A program made the translations under genes and the position numbers. Source: Desulfurella acetivorans A63 (GTDB taxonomy: Bacteria; Campylobacterota_A; Desulfurellia; Desulfurellales; Desulfurellaceae). Taken from it: a stretch of DNA of 64,000 nucleotides. This document shows, piece by piece, positions 16,675-24,554 of the stretch. The notes below the pieces were generated by a model, which saw only the letters and a list, made by a program, of their open reading frames with translations, did no database searches and was not told the DNA's origin. Position 1 is the first letter of the stretch, and every line of letters begins with the position of its first letter. Location: positions 62,001-126,000 of the forward strand of contig CP007051.1 in the NCBI GenBank assembly GCA_000517565.1. Reading direction: 5' to 3'.

Positions 16675-17753
16675 TGTAACTCTCTAATCGTTTCTGTAAG
16701 TAGACTATTATTTATGTCGTTTGCAATAATAGCCTCTCCTATCCCTTTTGTCAATATAAATTCCAATATGCCGCCTTTGGATTTTTTATCATGTTGCATA
16801 ATATTTATAAGCTCGATTGGTTCAATTTTATCTATTTTTGTTGGAAGATTGAATTTTTCAAGCAAATTTTTAATTCTATAAAATGTTTTTTCATCAATAA
16901 GACCTAATTTATAAGAAAGTTTTGCAGCAAATACTTCACCTATTGATACTGCTTGTGAGTGAGTGTATTTTTTATACTCAAAAAAAGCTTCAATTGCATG
17001 TCCAAGTGTATGACCAAAGTTTAATATTGCCCTAAGACCTAATTCTTTTTCATCTTTTTGTATAATTATGCTTTTATTTTTTGCACAATCATAAATAATT
17101 TTCGTTATAGTTTTATAGTTTCTTTTTAAAATATCATCAATGTAAGTTTCTAGGAATTCAAAAAGCTGTTTATCCATTATAATACCATATTTTATAATTT
17201 CAGAAAAAGCATTAAAAAATTCTTCATCACTTAGTGTATCCAAGAATTTTGTATCAATAAATACAGCATTTGGCTGATAGAAAGTGCCAATTAGGTTTTT
17301 ACCCTTTGCATGATTTATAGCTGTTTTTCCTCCAATTGAACTATCTGTTTGAGACACAATAGTAGTAGGCACATGAATGAGGGGTATACCACGCATAAAT
17401 GTGCTTGCGGCAAATGAAGCTATATCACCTACCACTCCACCACCAAATGCCAATAAAGGGGTTTTTCTATCTGCATTGTTTTCTATTAAAAAATCATATA
17501 TGTCAAATAACACTTCTTTACTTTTGCTTTGTTCTCCAGGCTCAAAGCAATATACTGAGTATACAAAATTGGTTTGTTCTATATATGACAAAAGGGTTTG
17601 TAAATGTAATCTACATACAGTTGTATCTGAAATAATAAAAATTTTTCTTACAAAATTTGAATTTTTTAAAAAATTAACTAAATCGTTTAGGTTATCGTAA
17701 CTTACATTAATATTATAGCTTTGAGATGCATTTACCGTTATTATCTGATTCAT
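16671..17753 (-). CDS. aroB: 3-dehydroquinate synthase
   Basis: 360-aa enzyme of the shikimate pathway converting DAHP to 3-dehydroquinate with catalytic NAD+ and a divalent metal. The NAD-binding GGGVVGDIASFAAST region (about 94-108), the PTTIVSQTDSSIGGKTAIN loop and the metal-ligand motif FGHTLGHAIE (about 246-255) are all present. Length and motifs are normal. The start abuts the UDG stop, and the stop overlaps the TPR gene by 4 nt, placing it in the same polycistronic block. Confidence 0.96.
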   Translation of the reverse strand: MNQIITVNASQSYNINVSYDNLNDLVNFLKNSNFVRKIFIISDTTVCRLHLQTLLSYIEQTNFVYSVYCFEPGEQSKSKEVLFDIYDFLIENNADRKTPLLAFGGGVVGDIASFAASTFMRGIPLIHVPTTIVSQTDSSIGGKTAINHAKGKNLIGTFYQPNAVFIDTKFLDTLSDEEFFNAFSEIIKYGIIMDKQLFEFLETYIDDILKRNYKTITKIIYDCAKNKSIIIQKDEKELGLRAILNFGHTLGHAIEAFFEYKKYTHSQAVSIGEVFAAKLSYKLGLIDEKTFYRIKNLLEKFNLPTKIDKIEPIELINIMQHDKKSKGGILEFILTKGIGEAIIANDINNSLLTETIRELQ

Positions 17754-18407
17754 TTAGCCTCCTAAGTACTGCTTTGCTGTTTTTAGATCATTTAAAAAAA
17801 TTTCTATGGCTTTTGGATTTCTTAATAGGTAGGCAGGGTGATAGGTAGGGATTGCTATGTATGTTTTTTTGTCAAATATTAAGCCCCTTGTTTGTGTGAT
17901 TTTTTTATCGTTTCCCAAAATTTGCATTAAAGCAAATCTTCCTAATGTAATAATAACTTTTGGTTTTATTAATTCCATTTGTTTATCCAAAAATGGCCTA
18001 CAGGCTTTTAACTCATTTTCTTGAGGATCCCTATTATTTGGAGGCCTGCATTTTAAGCAATTTGCTATGTAAACATCTTTTCGCGCAATACCTACTTCTT
18101 TTAATAATTCATTCAATAGCTGTCCAGCTCTACCAACAAAAGGTAAACCCTGCTCATCTTCACTTGCGCCAGGTGCTTCACCGATAAACATCAATTGGGC
18201 ATTTGGGTTTCCATCGCCAAAAACATAGTTTTTTTTTGTTTTATGTAGGTCACAAGCTTTGCAGTTTTCTACGGCTTTTTTTAATTTTTCAAGTTCAGCT
18301 TCCACGTTTTTTTGTGTTTCAGTGGTTTTTTTAAATTTGATATTCAAATATTCAACACCTAAATCTTTATAAAAATTTAAAATGTTACTCAATTGATTTT
18401 CTTTCAT
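17754..18407 (-). CDS. uracil-DNA glycosylase, type 4 (Fe-S)
   Basis: 217-aa base-excision repair enzyme removing uracil from DNA, important in thermophiles because of cytosine deamination. It carries the family 4 landmarks: CKACDLHKTK with Fe-S cysteines near residues 49-52, motif A GEAPGASEDEQGLPFVGRAG, the second cysteine pair in IANCLKCRPPNNRDP, and motif B PTYHPAYLLRN. The four cysteines fit a [4Fe-4S] cluster. An extra ~30-residue N-terminal extension is common in this family. It starts immediately adjacent to the hisG stop. Confidence 0.92.
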   Translation of the reverse strand: MKENQLSNILNFYKDLGVEYLNIKFKKTTETQKNVEAELEKLKKAVENCKACDLHKTKKNYVFGDGNPNAQLMFIGEAPGASEDEQGLPFVGRAGQLLNELLKEVGIARKDVYIANCLKCRPPNNRDPQENELKACRPFLDKQMELIKPKVIITLGRFALMQILGNDKKITQTRGLIFDKKTYIAIPTYHPAYLLRNPKAIEIFLNDLKTAKQYLGG

Positions 18408-19019
18408 TTACTTTAATAATTCAAGAAGATTAGTTATTTCTTTGTTTTTTGTGTAGTAACTGACACGGTTTGAAATTAAAAAAGCGCTTGAGTCCATAAT
18501 TTTTTCTATAATATGCAAACCATTTTCTTTTAAAGTTTGTCCTGTTGAAACAATGTCAACAATGCAATCTGCAAGCCCAATAACACCTGCGAGTTCGATT
18601 GATCCGTAAAGTTTAATAATTTCAATAGCCATACCTTTTTTTGCAAAAAATTCATCCGTTATATTTACAAATTTTGTAGCAACTTTTAGTTGTGTAGGGG
18701 TGTCTGGATAATTAGGACTTTTGCCTGCTACAACGACACTGCATTTTCCTATACCTAAATCCATAAGCTCGAATACATCTTTTTTGTTTTCTATCAATAC
18801 ATCTATACCAGCAACTCCTAAATCAGCGCCGTTTCCTTCTACATATGTAGCTACATCTTGAGCTCTCACAATCAAAAATCTAAATGTTTTGTCGGAGCTT
18901 TCAAAAATTAATCTTCTACTTTTTTCATCGTAATCTATTGGAATGCCTTTATTTTTGAAAAGCTCAATCGTTTCATCCATTAAGCGCCCTTTTGCAAGAG
19001 CAATTGTTAACTGTTTCAC
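18408..19019 (-). CDS. hisG: ATP phosphoribosyltransferase, short form
   Basis: 203-aa first enzyme of histidine biosynthesis (ATP + PRPP to phosphoribosyl-ATP). It matches the short HisG form lacking the C-terminal regulatory domain, which needs HisZ as partner; hisZ is not in the window. Landmarks are IALAKGRLMDETIELF at the start, GIDVLIE, and the PRPP loop 'ADCIVDIVSTGQTLKENGL' near 150-168. Translation begins at a GTG that overlaps the murA stop (GTGA). Confidence 0.95.
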   Translation of the reverse strand: MKQLTIALAKGRLMDETIELFKNKGIPIDYDEKSRRLIFESSDKTFRFLIVRAQDVATYVEGNGADLGVAGIDVLIENKKDVFELMDLGIGKCSVVVAGKSPNYPDTPTQLKVATKFVNITDEFFAKKGMAIEIIKLYGSIELAGVIGLADCIVDIVSTGQTLKENGLHIIEKIMDSSAFLISNRVSYYTKNKEITNLLELLK

Positions 19020-20266
19020 TGTGGTAGCCTCTTAATTCTTGCACCAAGTACTTGTAATTTTTTATCCAAATGTTCGTATCCTCTATCCAGATGATAAATA
19101 CGTAAAATCTCCGTTGTATTTTCTGCAGCTAAAGCTGCTATTACAAGACTTGCGCTTGCTCTTAAATCTGTTGCCATTACGGGAGCTCCATAAAGTTTTT
19201 TAACACCAACTACAATTGCTTTATTGCCACTTATTGAGATATTTGCGCCCATTCGGTTAAGTTCAGCTACATGTTGAAAACGGTTTTCAAATATTGTTTC
19301 TTCTATTATACTTGTGCCACTTGCAAGTGTTAACATAGCAGTAAACTGAGCTTGCATGTCCGTTGGAAACCCTGGGTAGGCAAATGTTTTAATGTTAACA
19401 GGTAAAAACTTTGAGTGAGAAATGACTATTGTATTGTCATTTATTTGTACTTGAGCACCCGCTTCTTTAATTTTGTCGATAATAGCATGCATGCAGTAAA
19501 CTGGCGCATTTTTAATAGTTAGAGTTGATTTTGTAGCATGCGCTATACACATAAAAGTGCCTGCTTCGATACGGTCTGGCATTACTTCATAGTCGCATCC
19601 ATCAAGATTTTCTACGCCTGTAATTTCTATAGTTGAGCTGCCAGCACCTGTAATTTTTGCACCACATTTGTTTAAAAAATTTGCTAAATCAACTACTTCT
19701 GGTTCTTTGGCTGCATTGTATATTGTTGTTTTACCATCAGATAGCGTAGCTGCCATCATTATATTTTCTGTACCAGTAACAGTTGGTGTATCAAGATAAA
19801 TATCTGTTCCTTTAAGTTTTTTTGCACTTGCATGAATATAGCCTTGTTCAATATTTATTTTTGCTCCCATTGCTTTTAAAGCTTCAATGTGTAAGTTGAC
19901 AGGTCTAACGCCAATTGCACATCCACCAGGCAAAGAGACAATAGCTTTATTGTATTTTGTTACAAGAGGTCCTAATACTAAAATTGAAGCTCGCATCTTG
20001 CGCACAAGCTCATACTCAGCTTTCGTGGATTTTAAGCTTGAACAGTCAATATGTAGTGTGTTATTTTCAAAGCTATACTGACAGCCCATATTTTCAAGCA
20101 ATTTAAGCATTGTATTAATATCAGCTAGATCCGGCACATTACGTATACTACAGGGCTTACTACATAGTATTGTTGCTGCTATAATGGGTAGTGCTGCATT
20201 TTTTGATCCGCTTATTTCAACACTACCATGCAAGGTTTTTGAGCCTTCTATAACAAATTTATCCAT
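19016..20266 (-). CDS. murA: UDP-N-acetylglucosamine 1-carboxyvinyltransferase
   Basis: 416-aa enzyme of peptidoglycan synthesis that transfers enolpyruvate from PEP to UDP-GlcNAc; it is the fosfomycin target. The N-terminal 'GSKNAALPIIAATIL' and the catalytic loop PGGCAIGVRPVNLH, with the Cys that attacks PEP and is alkylated by fosfomycin, are intact. DLRASASLVIAALAA near the C-terminus is typical. The ATG at 20266 gives a standard family length; the longer frame to 20341 would lie in the ROK gene. It starts within the last 8 nt of the ROK kinase gene. Confidence 0.97.
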   Translation of the reverse strand: MDKFVIEGSKTLHGSVEISGSKNAALPIIAATILCSKPCSIRNVPDLADINTMLKLLENMGCQYSFENNTLHIDCSSLKSTKAEYELVRKMRASILVLGPLVTKYNKAIVSLPGGCAIGVRPVNLHIEALKAMGAKINIEQGYIHASAKKLKGTDIYLDTPTVTGTENIMMAATLSDGKTTIYNAAKEPEVVDLANFLNKCGAKITGAGSSTIEITGVENLDGCDYEVMPDRIEAGTFMCIAHATKSTLTIKNAPVYCMHAIIDKIKEAGAQVQINDNTIVISHSKFLPVNIKTFAYPGFPTDMQAQFTAMLTLASGTSIIEETIFENRFQHVAELNRMGANISISGNKAIVVGVKKLYGAPVMATDLRASASLVIAALAAENTTEILRIYHLDRGYEHLDKKLQVLGARIKRLPQ

Positions 20267-21116
20267 ACAATCCCTCATTAAATATACTTGCAACCCCAAG
20301 CAAACCAGCAAATGAAGGGTTTTCATCAACTGCAAATTCACAAGGTTTTATTCTGTATACAAAAGATCGTCTTTGAACAGTTTTTTTTAGCGTTTGAATA
20401 AAAGCATCAAAATTATTTGCAATGCCACCGCTAAATACAACAAGATCACTTCCAAAAATATTTATAAGATCTGCTACCACAATGCCTAAGTATTGTGCAA
20501 ACCTATCTACTATGCGTTTGTAGGTTTTATTTTGTGTGTAATTGGAAAAAATGTATTCAAGTGGCTTGTCTACATCGTTTTTTTTAGCAAAATTAAGTAT
20601 GTTTTCTATTCCAGTGTATTTTTCTATGCAGCCTCTATTATTACACCCGCATCGTTTGCCATTTATTGTGGCGCTTATGTGGCCTACTTCAAAAACACTT
20701 ATAGAGCTTTTAAGGAGTTTGCCATTAACTATTGCTCCACCACCCAGGCCTGTTCCCAATGTTAAGTGTATCATATTTGGTATTTTGTGTTTCCTATAAG
20801 AATTTAGACAAGCTGCATTTGCATCATTTTCTACTTCAATATTTATATTTGGTTTTTGGAATTCTTTAAATGAAAAATCGTTTAAAAATAACATGTTAGG
20901 TGAGTATAAGATCTTTTTAGACATATAATCAACTATACCAGCTACACAAAACCCTATACGTTCTAATTTATTTTTTTGTATAATACTAAATATTTCGTTT
21001 TTAAAATCGTATATATTTTTTGGTGTTTGTATGGTATTTACTTCTTCTATATTGTACAACTTGTCAATTATTGCGTATTTTATACGTGTTCCACCGATGT
21101 CAAAGCACAAAGTCAA
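20259..21116 (-). CDS. ROK-family sugar kinase (glucokinase-like)
   Basis: 285-aa cytoplasmic sugar kinase of the ROK family. The N-terminal phosphate loop is FDIGGTRIKYAII, ENDANAACL (about 97-105) contains the catalytic Asp, and TLGTGLGGG is the second phosphate loop. The zinc site EVGHI...CGCNNRGCIE (three Cys plus His) is intact. The family phosphorylates glucose, N-acetylmannosamine or related sugars; position beside murA could suggest an amino sugar, but glucokinase is the default. It overlaps the CoA-binding gene by 4 nt and murA by 8 nt. Confidence 0.88.
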   Translation of the reverse strand: MTLCFDIGGTRIKYAIIDKLYNIEEVNTIQTPKNIYDFKNEIFSIIQKNKLERIGFCVAGIVDYMSKKILYSPNMLFLNDFSFKEFQKPNINIEVENDANAACLNSYRKHKIPNMIHLTLGTGLGGGAIVNGKLLKSSISVFEVGHISATINGKRCGCNNRGCIEKYTGIENILNFAKKNDVDKPLEYIFSNYTQNKTYKRIVDRFAQYLGIVVADLINIFGSDLVVFSGGIANNFDAFIQTLKKTVQRRSFVYRIKPCEFAVDENPSFAGLLGVASIFNEGLYG

Positions 21117-21562
21117 CGAAGCGTTCCTTCAATATATTTTTGATAAGCTTTTTTTAGGCAGTAATCCATTATAAATAAAATTCCTGTACCTTCGGTCATT
21201 TTTTTGGATTCAGGGCTTATAATGTCTTCCTGAAGCCATATTGCTTTGGGTTTTATCTTTAGGGCAGATTCAACGACAGCTGGACAATCTTTGGCATTTC
21301 TAAAAATATCTACAACATCTACTTCAAATGGTATGTCTTCTAATCTTGCATAGCATTTTTCTCCCAATATTTCACTCACGCCTGGTCTTACTGGTACGAT
21401 TTTGTAGCCTTTGCTTTGCATGTATTGAGCAACATCAAAACTTGGTCTATCTGGTTTTGGTGATAAACCAACCACAGCTATTGTTTTCATTTTTAGAATT
21501 TCTTTTACTATTTCTTCATCTTCTTTTGATATCTCACCAAAGCCTAATCTACAACTTTCCAT
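21113..21562 (-). CDS. CoA-binding domain protein (YccU-like)
   Basis: 149-aa single-domain protein of the CoA_binding_2 family. A Rossmann-like start (MKTIAVVGLSPKPDRPSFDVAQYMQSKG-type region, about 28-55), 'IVPVRPG', 'DVVDIFRN' and 'AIWLQEDI' are the family hallmarks. These domains resemble the CoA-binding part of succinyl-CoA synthetase alpha, but the stand-alone protein has no established reaction. It sits between fliY (6-nt gap) and the ROK kinase (4-nt overlap). Confidence 0.88.
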   Translation of the reverse strand: MESCRLGFGEISKEDEEIVKEILKMKTIAVVGLSPKPDRPSFDVAQYMQSKGYKIVPVRPGVSEILGEKCYARLEDIPFEVDVVDIFRNAKDCPAVVESALKIKPKAIWLQEDIISPESKKMTEGTGILFIMDYCLKKAYQKYIEGTLR

Positions 21563-21568
21563 TTTTTA

Positions 21569-22447
21569 CTAACCCCCAAGACTTTTTATTCTATCTTCTT
21601 TTGTACCCACATGTGTAATTTTTATGCCAAAATTGCCACCAACTACTACAACTATACCTTTGGCAATTGTCTTGCCGTTAACTAAAATTTCCATTGGTTC
21701 ATCAACATTTTTGTCAAGGTCTATTATAGTGCCTTCTGATAATTTTACAATATCTTTGAGTAACATTTGTTTTGAGCCAATTCTTACGCGGGCATTAAGT
21801 TCTATATCCATTAGTAAATTTAGATTGTCTTTTGAGGTCTCTTGAACTTGATTGTGCTTGGATTCATCTGCGATTTCAAATATAGGGGCGGTATTTTTAG
21901 TATCTTGACTTTGTGAGATTTCAATTTTTAAACTATCCAAAACTTTTTTAAACTCATCAATATTTATATATTGATATAAAGAGCTTTCAGTTATATTTTT
22001 AATAATAATTTCAAATTCTGATTCAAAAAAAGAGCCATCTTGTGGTTTCTCCGAAGAAAATCCATCAAAACTAACTTTATAGCCATTTTCTCTAATTACT
22101 TGCGCATATGCACCAAAAATTTGAGAAAATAGCTCTTTTAAAGAATCTATATCATCTGGGTCTAAAATATCTTTAGCCTGACCTGGCCCCATAAGCATCA
22201 AGTCGGATATAATAGATGCCAATTTTGCATTCATGGATACATATAATCCTAAATTTACACCATTGATATTTAGATTATATTTTCCGAAAAAATCACCTTC
22301 TTCAATTTTATTTGTAATCTGGGCTTTTGTAAATTTTACAAAACAGTCTATGTTTAATGCTTTTTTTATTGTTTCTTCTAAAACAATAGTTTCTTGTGTA
22401 AAAAAGATTTCAATATTTGACTTAATGTCTTTATTTAAATCAAACAA
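21569..22447 (-). CDS. fliY: flagellar motor switch phosphatase/FliN-like protein FliY
   Basis: 292-aa flagellar C-ring component. The C-terminal SpoA domain (about 215-285; 'VRIGSKQMLLKDIVKLSEGTI' then 'GKTIAKGIVVVVGGNFGIKIT') is typical of FliN/FliY and mediates torque and directional switching together with FliM and FliG. The N-terminal ~190 residues look like a CheC-type or otherwise divergent domain, as in campylobacterial FliY, which can dephosphorylate CheY-P; catalytic CheC residues are not obvious here. It lies 10 nt downstream of fliM in the same operon. Confidence 0.87.
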   Translation of the reverse strand: MFDLNKDIKSNIEIFFTQETIVLEETIKKALNIDCFVKFTKAQITNKIEEGDFFGKYNLNINGVNLGLYVSMNAKLASIISDLMLMGPGQAKDILDPDDIDSLKELFSQIFGAYAQVIRENGYKVSFDGFSSEKPQDGSFFESEFEIIIKNITESSLYQYINIDEFKKVLDSLKIEISQSQDTKNTAPIFEIADESKHNQVQETSKDNLNLLMDIELNARVRIGSKQMLLKDIVKLSEGTIIDLDKNVDEPMEILVNGKTIAKGIVVVVGGNFGIKITHVGTKEDRIKSLGG

Positions 22448-22457
22448 GATGCGCCTC

Positions 22458-23426
22458 CTAAAAGGTAAGTTTAGCTATCTTGATAGCTTTTTTATTTTTT
22501 ACTTTACCTAATTTTGCTTCGAACTTTTTAACACCATTGCAATATACTTCAGAAAATTCGTTTGTATTTTTATGTAGTATGTATATATCATTTGGCTTTA
22601 AGTTTAAAAAATTTTCCACACTTATATTGAAATCGCCCAAATATACTTCGATTCTCATTAAAACGTTATCTAAAATTTGCAAAATATTTACTACCCTATT
22701 TACATGCTCTTTTCTTGAAATTGAAAGCATATCGTGTGTGCTTATTTTTGTTAAAATTGGCTCAAGTGTTATAACAGGTATGCAAAAATTTATTATGCCT
22801 TTGTAATCGCCCATTTTAACTTCGAATACAATTAATACCACTACTTCTGATGGTGCTACGATTTGGACTACATTTGGACTTGTTTCTTGGGCTGTAACCT
22901 CGAATCTAATTTCTGCAATTGGAGCCCAGATGTTTTTTAAATCACTGAGCATCAAATTAACAATATCTAATAGTATACTTTGTTCTATGTCTGTAAAAGG
23001 TCTTATATTTTGAAAAGTTGTTCCAAAGCCACCAAGTAATCTATCTATTAACACAAAGCCAATATCTGGTTCTATTGCTATTATACCACTACCTTCGAGT
23101 GGATATAGATTTATAACATTGAAGCTAACAGATTGAGACAATGATAGGACAAACTCACCATAAGTCATCTGGTCTACACTTGCAACGTCTATTTCTATAA
23201 TGGTGCGCAAAAAACCAGAAAGTTTTGATGAAAAATTCCTTGCAAATTTATCGTGAAGGTTTTTTAATGCTCTTATTTGCTCTTTTGATACTTTATCAGG
23301 CCTTTTAAAATCATATATAGATACTTTTTCTTCAATAAGCGTTTCTGGTAATTCTTGGAGAGCTTCTTCTTTGCCTATTGCTGAAAGCAGTGCATCTATT
23401 TCTTCTTGAGACAAAATTTCTGCCAT
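22458..23426 (-). CDS. fliM: flagellar motor switch protein FliM
   Basis: 322-aa C-ring protein that receives CheY-P and transmits the switch signal. The N-terminal peptide ILSQEEIDALLSAI is the conserved CheY-P binding segment. The middle CheC-like domain contains 'MTYGEFVLSLSQSVSFNVINLYPL' and LLGGFG, and a C-terminal SpoA domain (about 235-315) follows. It is the second gene after cheB (3-nt gap), so chemotaxis signalling and motor components are co-expressed. Confidence 0.95.
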   Translation of the reverse strand: MAEILSQEEIDALLSAIGKEEALQELPETLIEEKVSIYDFKRPDKVSKEQIRALKNLHDKFARNFSSKLSGFLRTIIEIDVASVDQMTYGEFVLSLSQSVSFNVINLYPLEGSGIIAIEPDIGFVLIDRLLGGFGTTFQNIRPFTDIEQSILLDIVNLMLSDLKNIWAPIAEIRFEVTAQETSPNVVQIVAPSEVVVLIVFEVKMGDYKGIINFCIPVITLEPILTKISTHDMLSISRKEHVNRVVNILQILDNVLMRIEVYLGDFNISVENFLNLKPNDIYILHKNTNEFSEVYCNGVKKFEAKLGKVKNKKAIKIAKLTF

Positions 23427-23429
23427 TTT

Positions 23430-24470
23430 TTATCCAACAATTTTTTTAACAATTTCTGGTATTTCTTCTAAATCACCTATATAATCAACTATATTATTTT
23501 CCGTAGGTTTTCTTGGCATTCCCCAAACGACACAAGATTCTTTGCTTTGTGCAATAATTGTACCACCTGTTTTTTTTAACTTTACCAGGCCTTGGTATCC
23601 GTCATTTCCCATGCCTGTCATAATAATTGCCAGTGTTTTGTCTTTTGTTGTTTGTGCGCACGATTCAAACAAAACGTCAGCGCTTGGTACATAAATTGTC
23701 TTTGGCTGGTCAGAGATTTTTATAATAAGCAAACCACCTTTTTCTTGTATCATCATCTGCAAGCCCCCTGGCGCTAAATAGCCTTTGCCATTTTCAGCAA
23801 TTTCTAGGTCTTGGGCTTCTTTTATAGGTATAGTTGAAATTCTATCTAGCGATTTTGCAAAGATTGGTGTAAATGTAGCAGGCATATGTTGTACAATTAA
23901 AACTGGCACATTAACTTTCGGAAATTCGCTCATTATTTTTTCTAAAGCAACTGGACCGCCAGTTGAAGTAGCAATAGCAATAAGTCTTATATCCTTTTTT
24001 GTTATTTCAGATATTTTGGGAGGTTTTACAGACACAGGTTCAGTTTGTTTAATAAGTCTTGGTTTGGCAACTTTTGAATTTTTTGCTGCAATAATTTTTT
24101 CAATTAATAATTCTCTTGCGTCTTTTGTAATTTTATTGAAATTTAAAACATCATTTTTTGGTATATAGTCAACTGCACCAAGATGAAGCGCTTCAAGTGT
24201 TGTGCTTGCGCCTTCAGTTGTTAGGGTAGATACCATAATTACTGGCGTTGGGTTTTCAATCATTATGCGCTTTAGCGCTTCAAGACCATTAAGCTTTGGC
24301 ATTTCTACATCCATTGTAATAACATCAGGTTTGAGAGTTTTTGCTTTCTCTATGGCTTCTAGCCCATCTGAAGCTGTATCTATTACTTGTATTTTACCAG
24401 ATTCTTCCAATATTCTTGTTAAATATTTTCTTGAAATAAGCGAGTCATCAACAACTAAAACCCTAACCAT
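23430..24470 (-). CDS. cheB: chemotaxis response regulator protein-glutamate methylesterase CheB
   Basis: 346-aa two-domain enzyme that demethylates or deamidates glutamates of chemoreceptors in adaptation. The receiver domain (1-120) has D8, D9 and phospho-acceptor Asp54 (ITMDVEMP). The methylesterase domain has the catalytic Ser169 (IATSTGGP) and His195 (VQHMPATFTP), with the Asp in MTGMGNDGYQG. The start at 24470 follows GGAGA by 5 nt; the longer frame toward 24800 is antisense to aconitase. It is the first gene of the 14-gene minus-strand block, with a predicted promoter interleaved with that of aconitase. Confidence 0.96.
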   Translation of the reverse strand: MVRVLVVDDSLISRKYLTRILEESGKIQVIDTASDGLEAIEKAKTLKPDVITMDVEMPKLNGLEALKRIMIENPTPVIMVSTLTTEGASTTLEALHLGAVDYIPKNDVLNFNKITKDARELLIEKIIAAKNSKVAKPRLIKQTEPVSVKPPKISEITKKDIRLIAIATSTGGPVALEKIMSEFPKVNVPVLIVQHMPATFTPIFAKSLDRISTIPIKEAQDLEIAENGKGYLAPGGLQMMIQEKGGLLIIKISDQPKTIYVPSADVLFESCAQTTKDKTLAIIMTGMGNDGYQGLVKLKKTGGTIIAQSKESCVVWGMPRKPTENNIVDYIGDLEEIPEIVKKIVG

Positions 24471-24485
24471 AAATTCTCCAAAGAT

Positions 24486-24512
24486 TTGACATTTATAAAG
24501 AAATAATATAAA
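24486..24512 (+). promoter_or_regulatory. candidate promoter of aconitase gene
   Basis: TTGACA (24486-24491) followed by TATAAA at 24507-24512 (15-nt spacer) or TAAATT at 24509-24514 (17-nt spacer), about 40 nt before the ATG at 24555 and its AGGAGG. Its -10 overlaps the -10 of the divergent cheB promoter. Confidence 0.55.
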
Positions 24513-24531
24513 TTTTGTGTCAGAAAAGCAA
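24503..24531 (-). promoter_or_regulatory. candidate promoter of cheB operon
   Basis: On the minus strand: TTGCTT (24526-24531), 17-nt spacer, TATTAT (24503-24508), 32 nt before the cheB ATG. The very AT-rich context makes single matches weak evidence. Confidence 0.45.
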
Positions 24532-24554
24532 ATAAATTTTCTAGGAGGTAGAGC

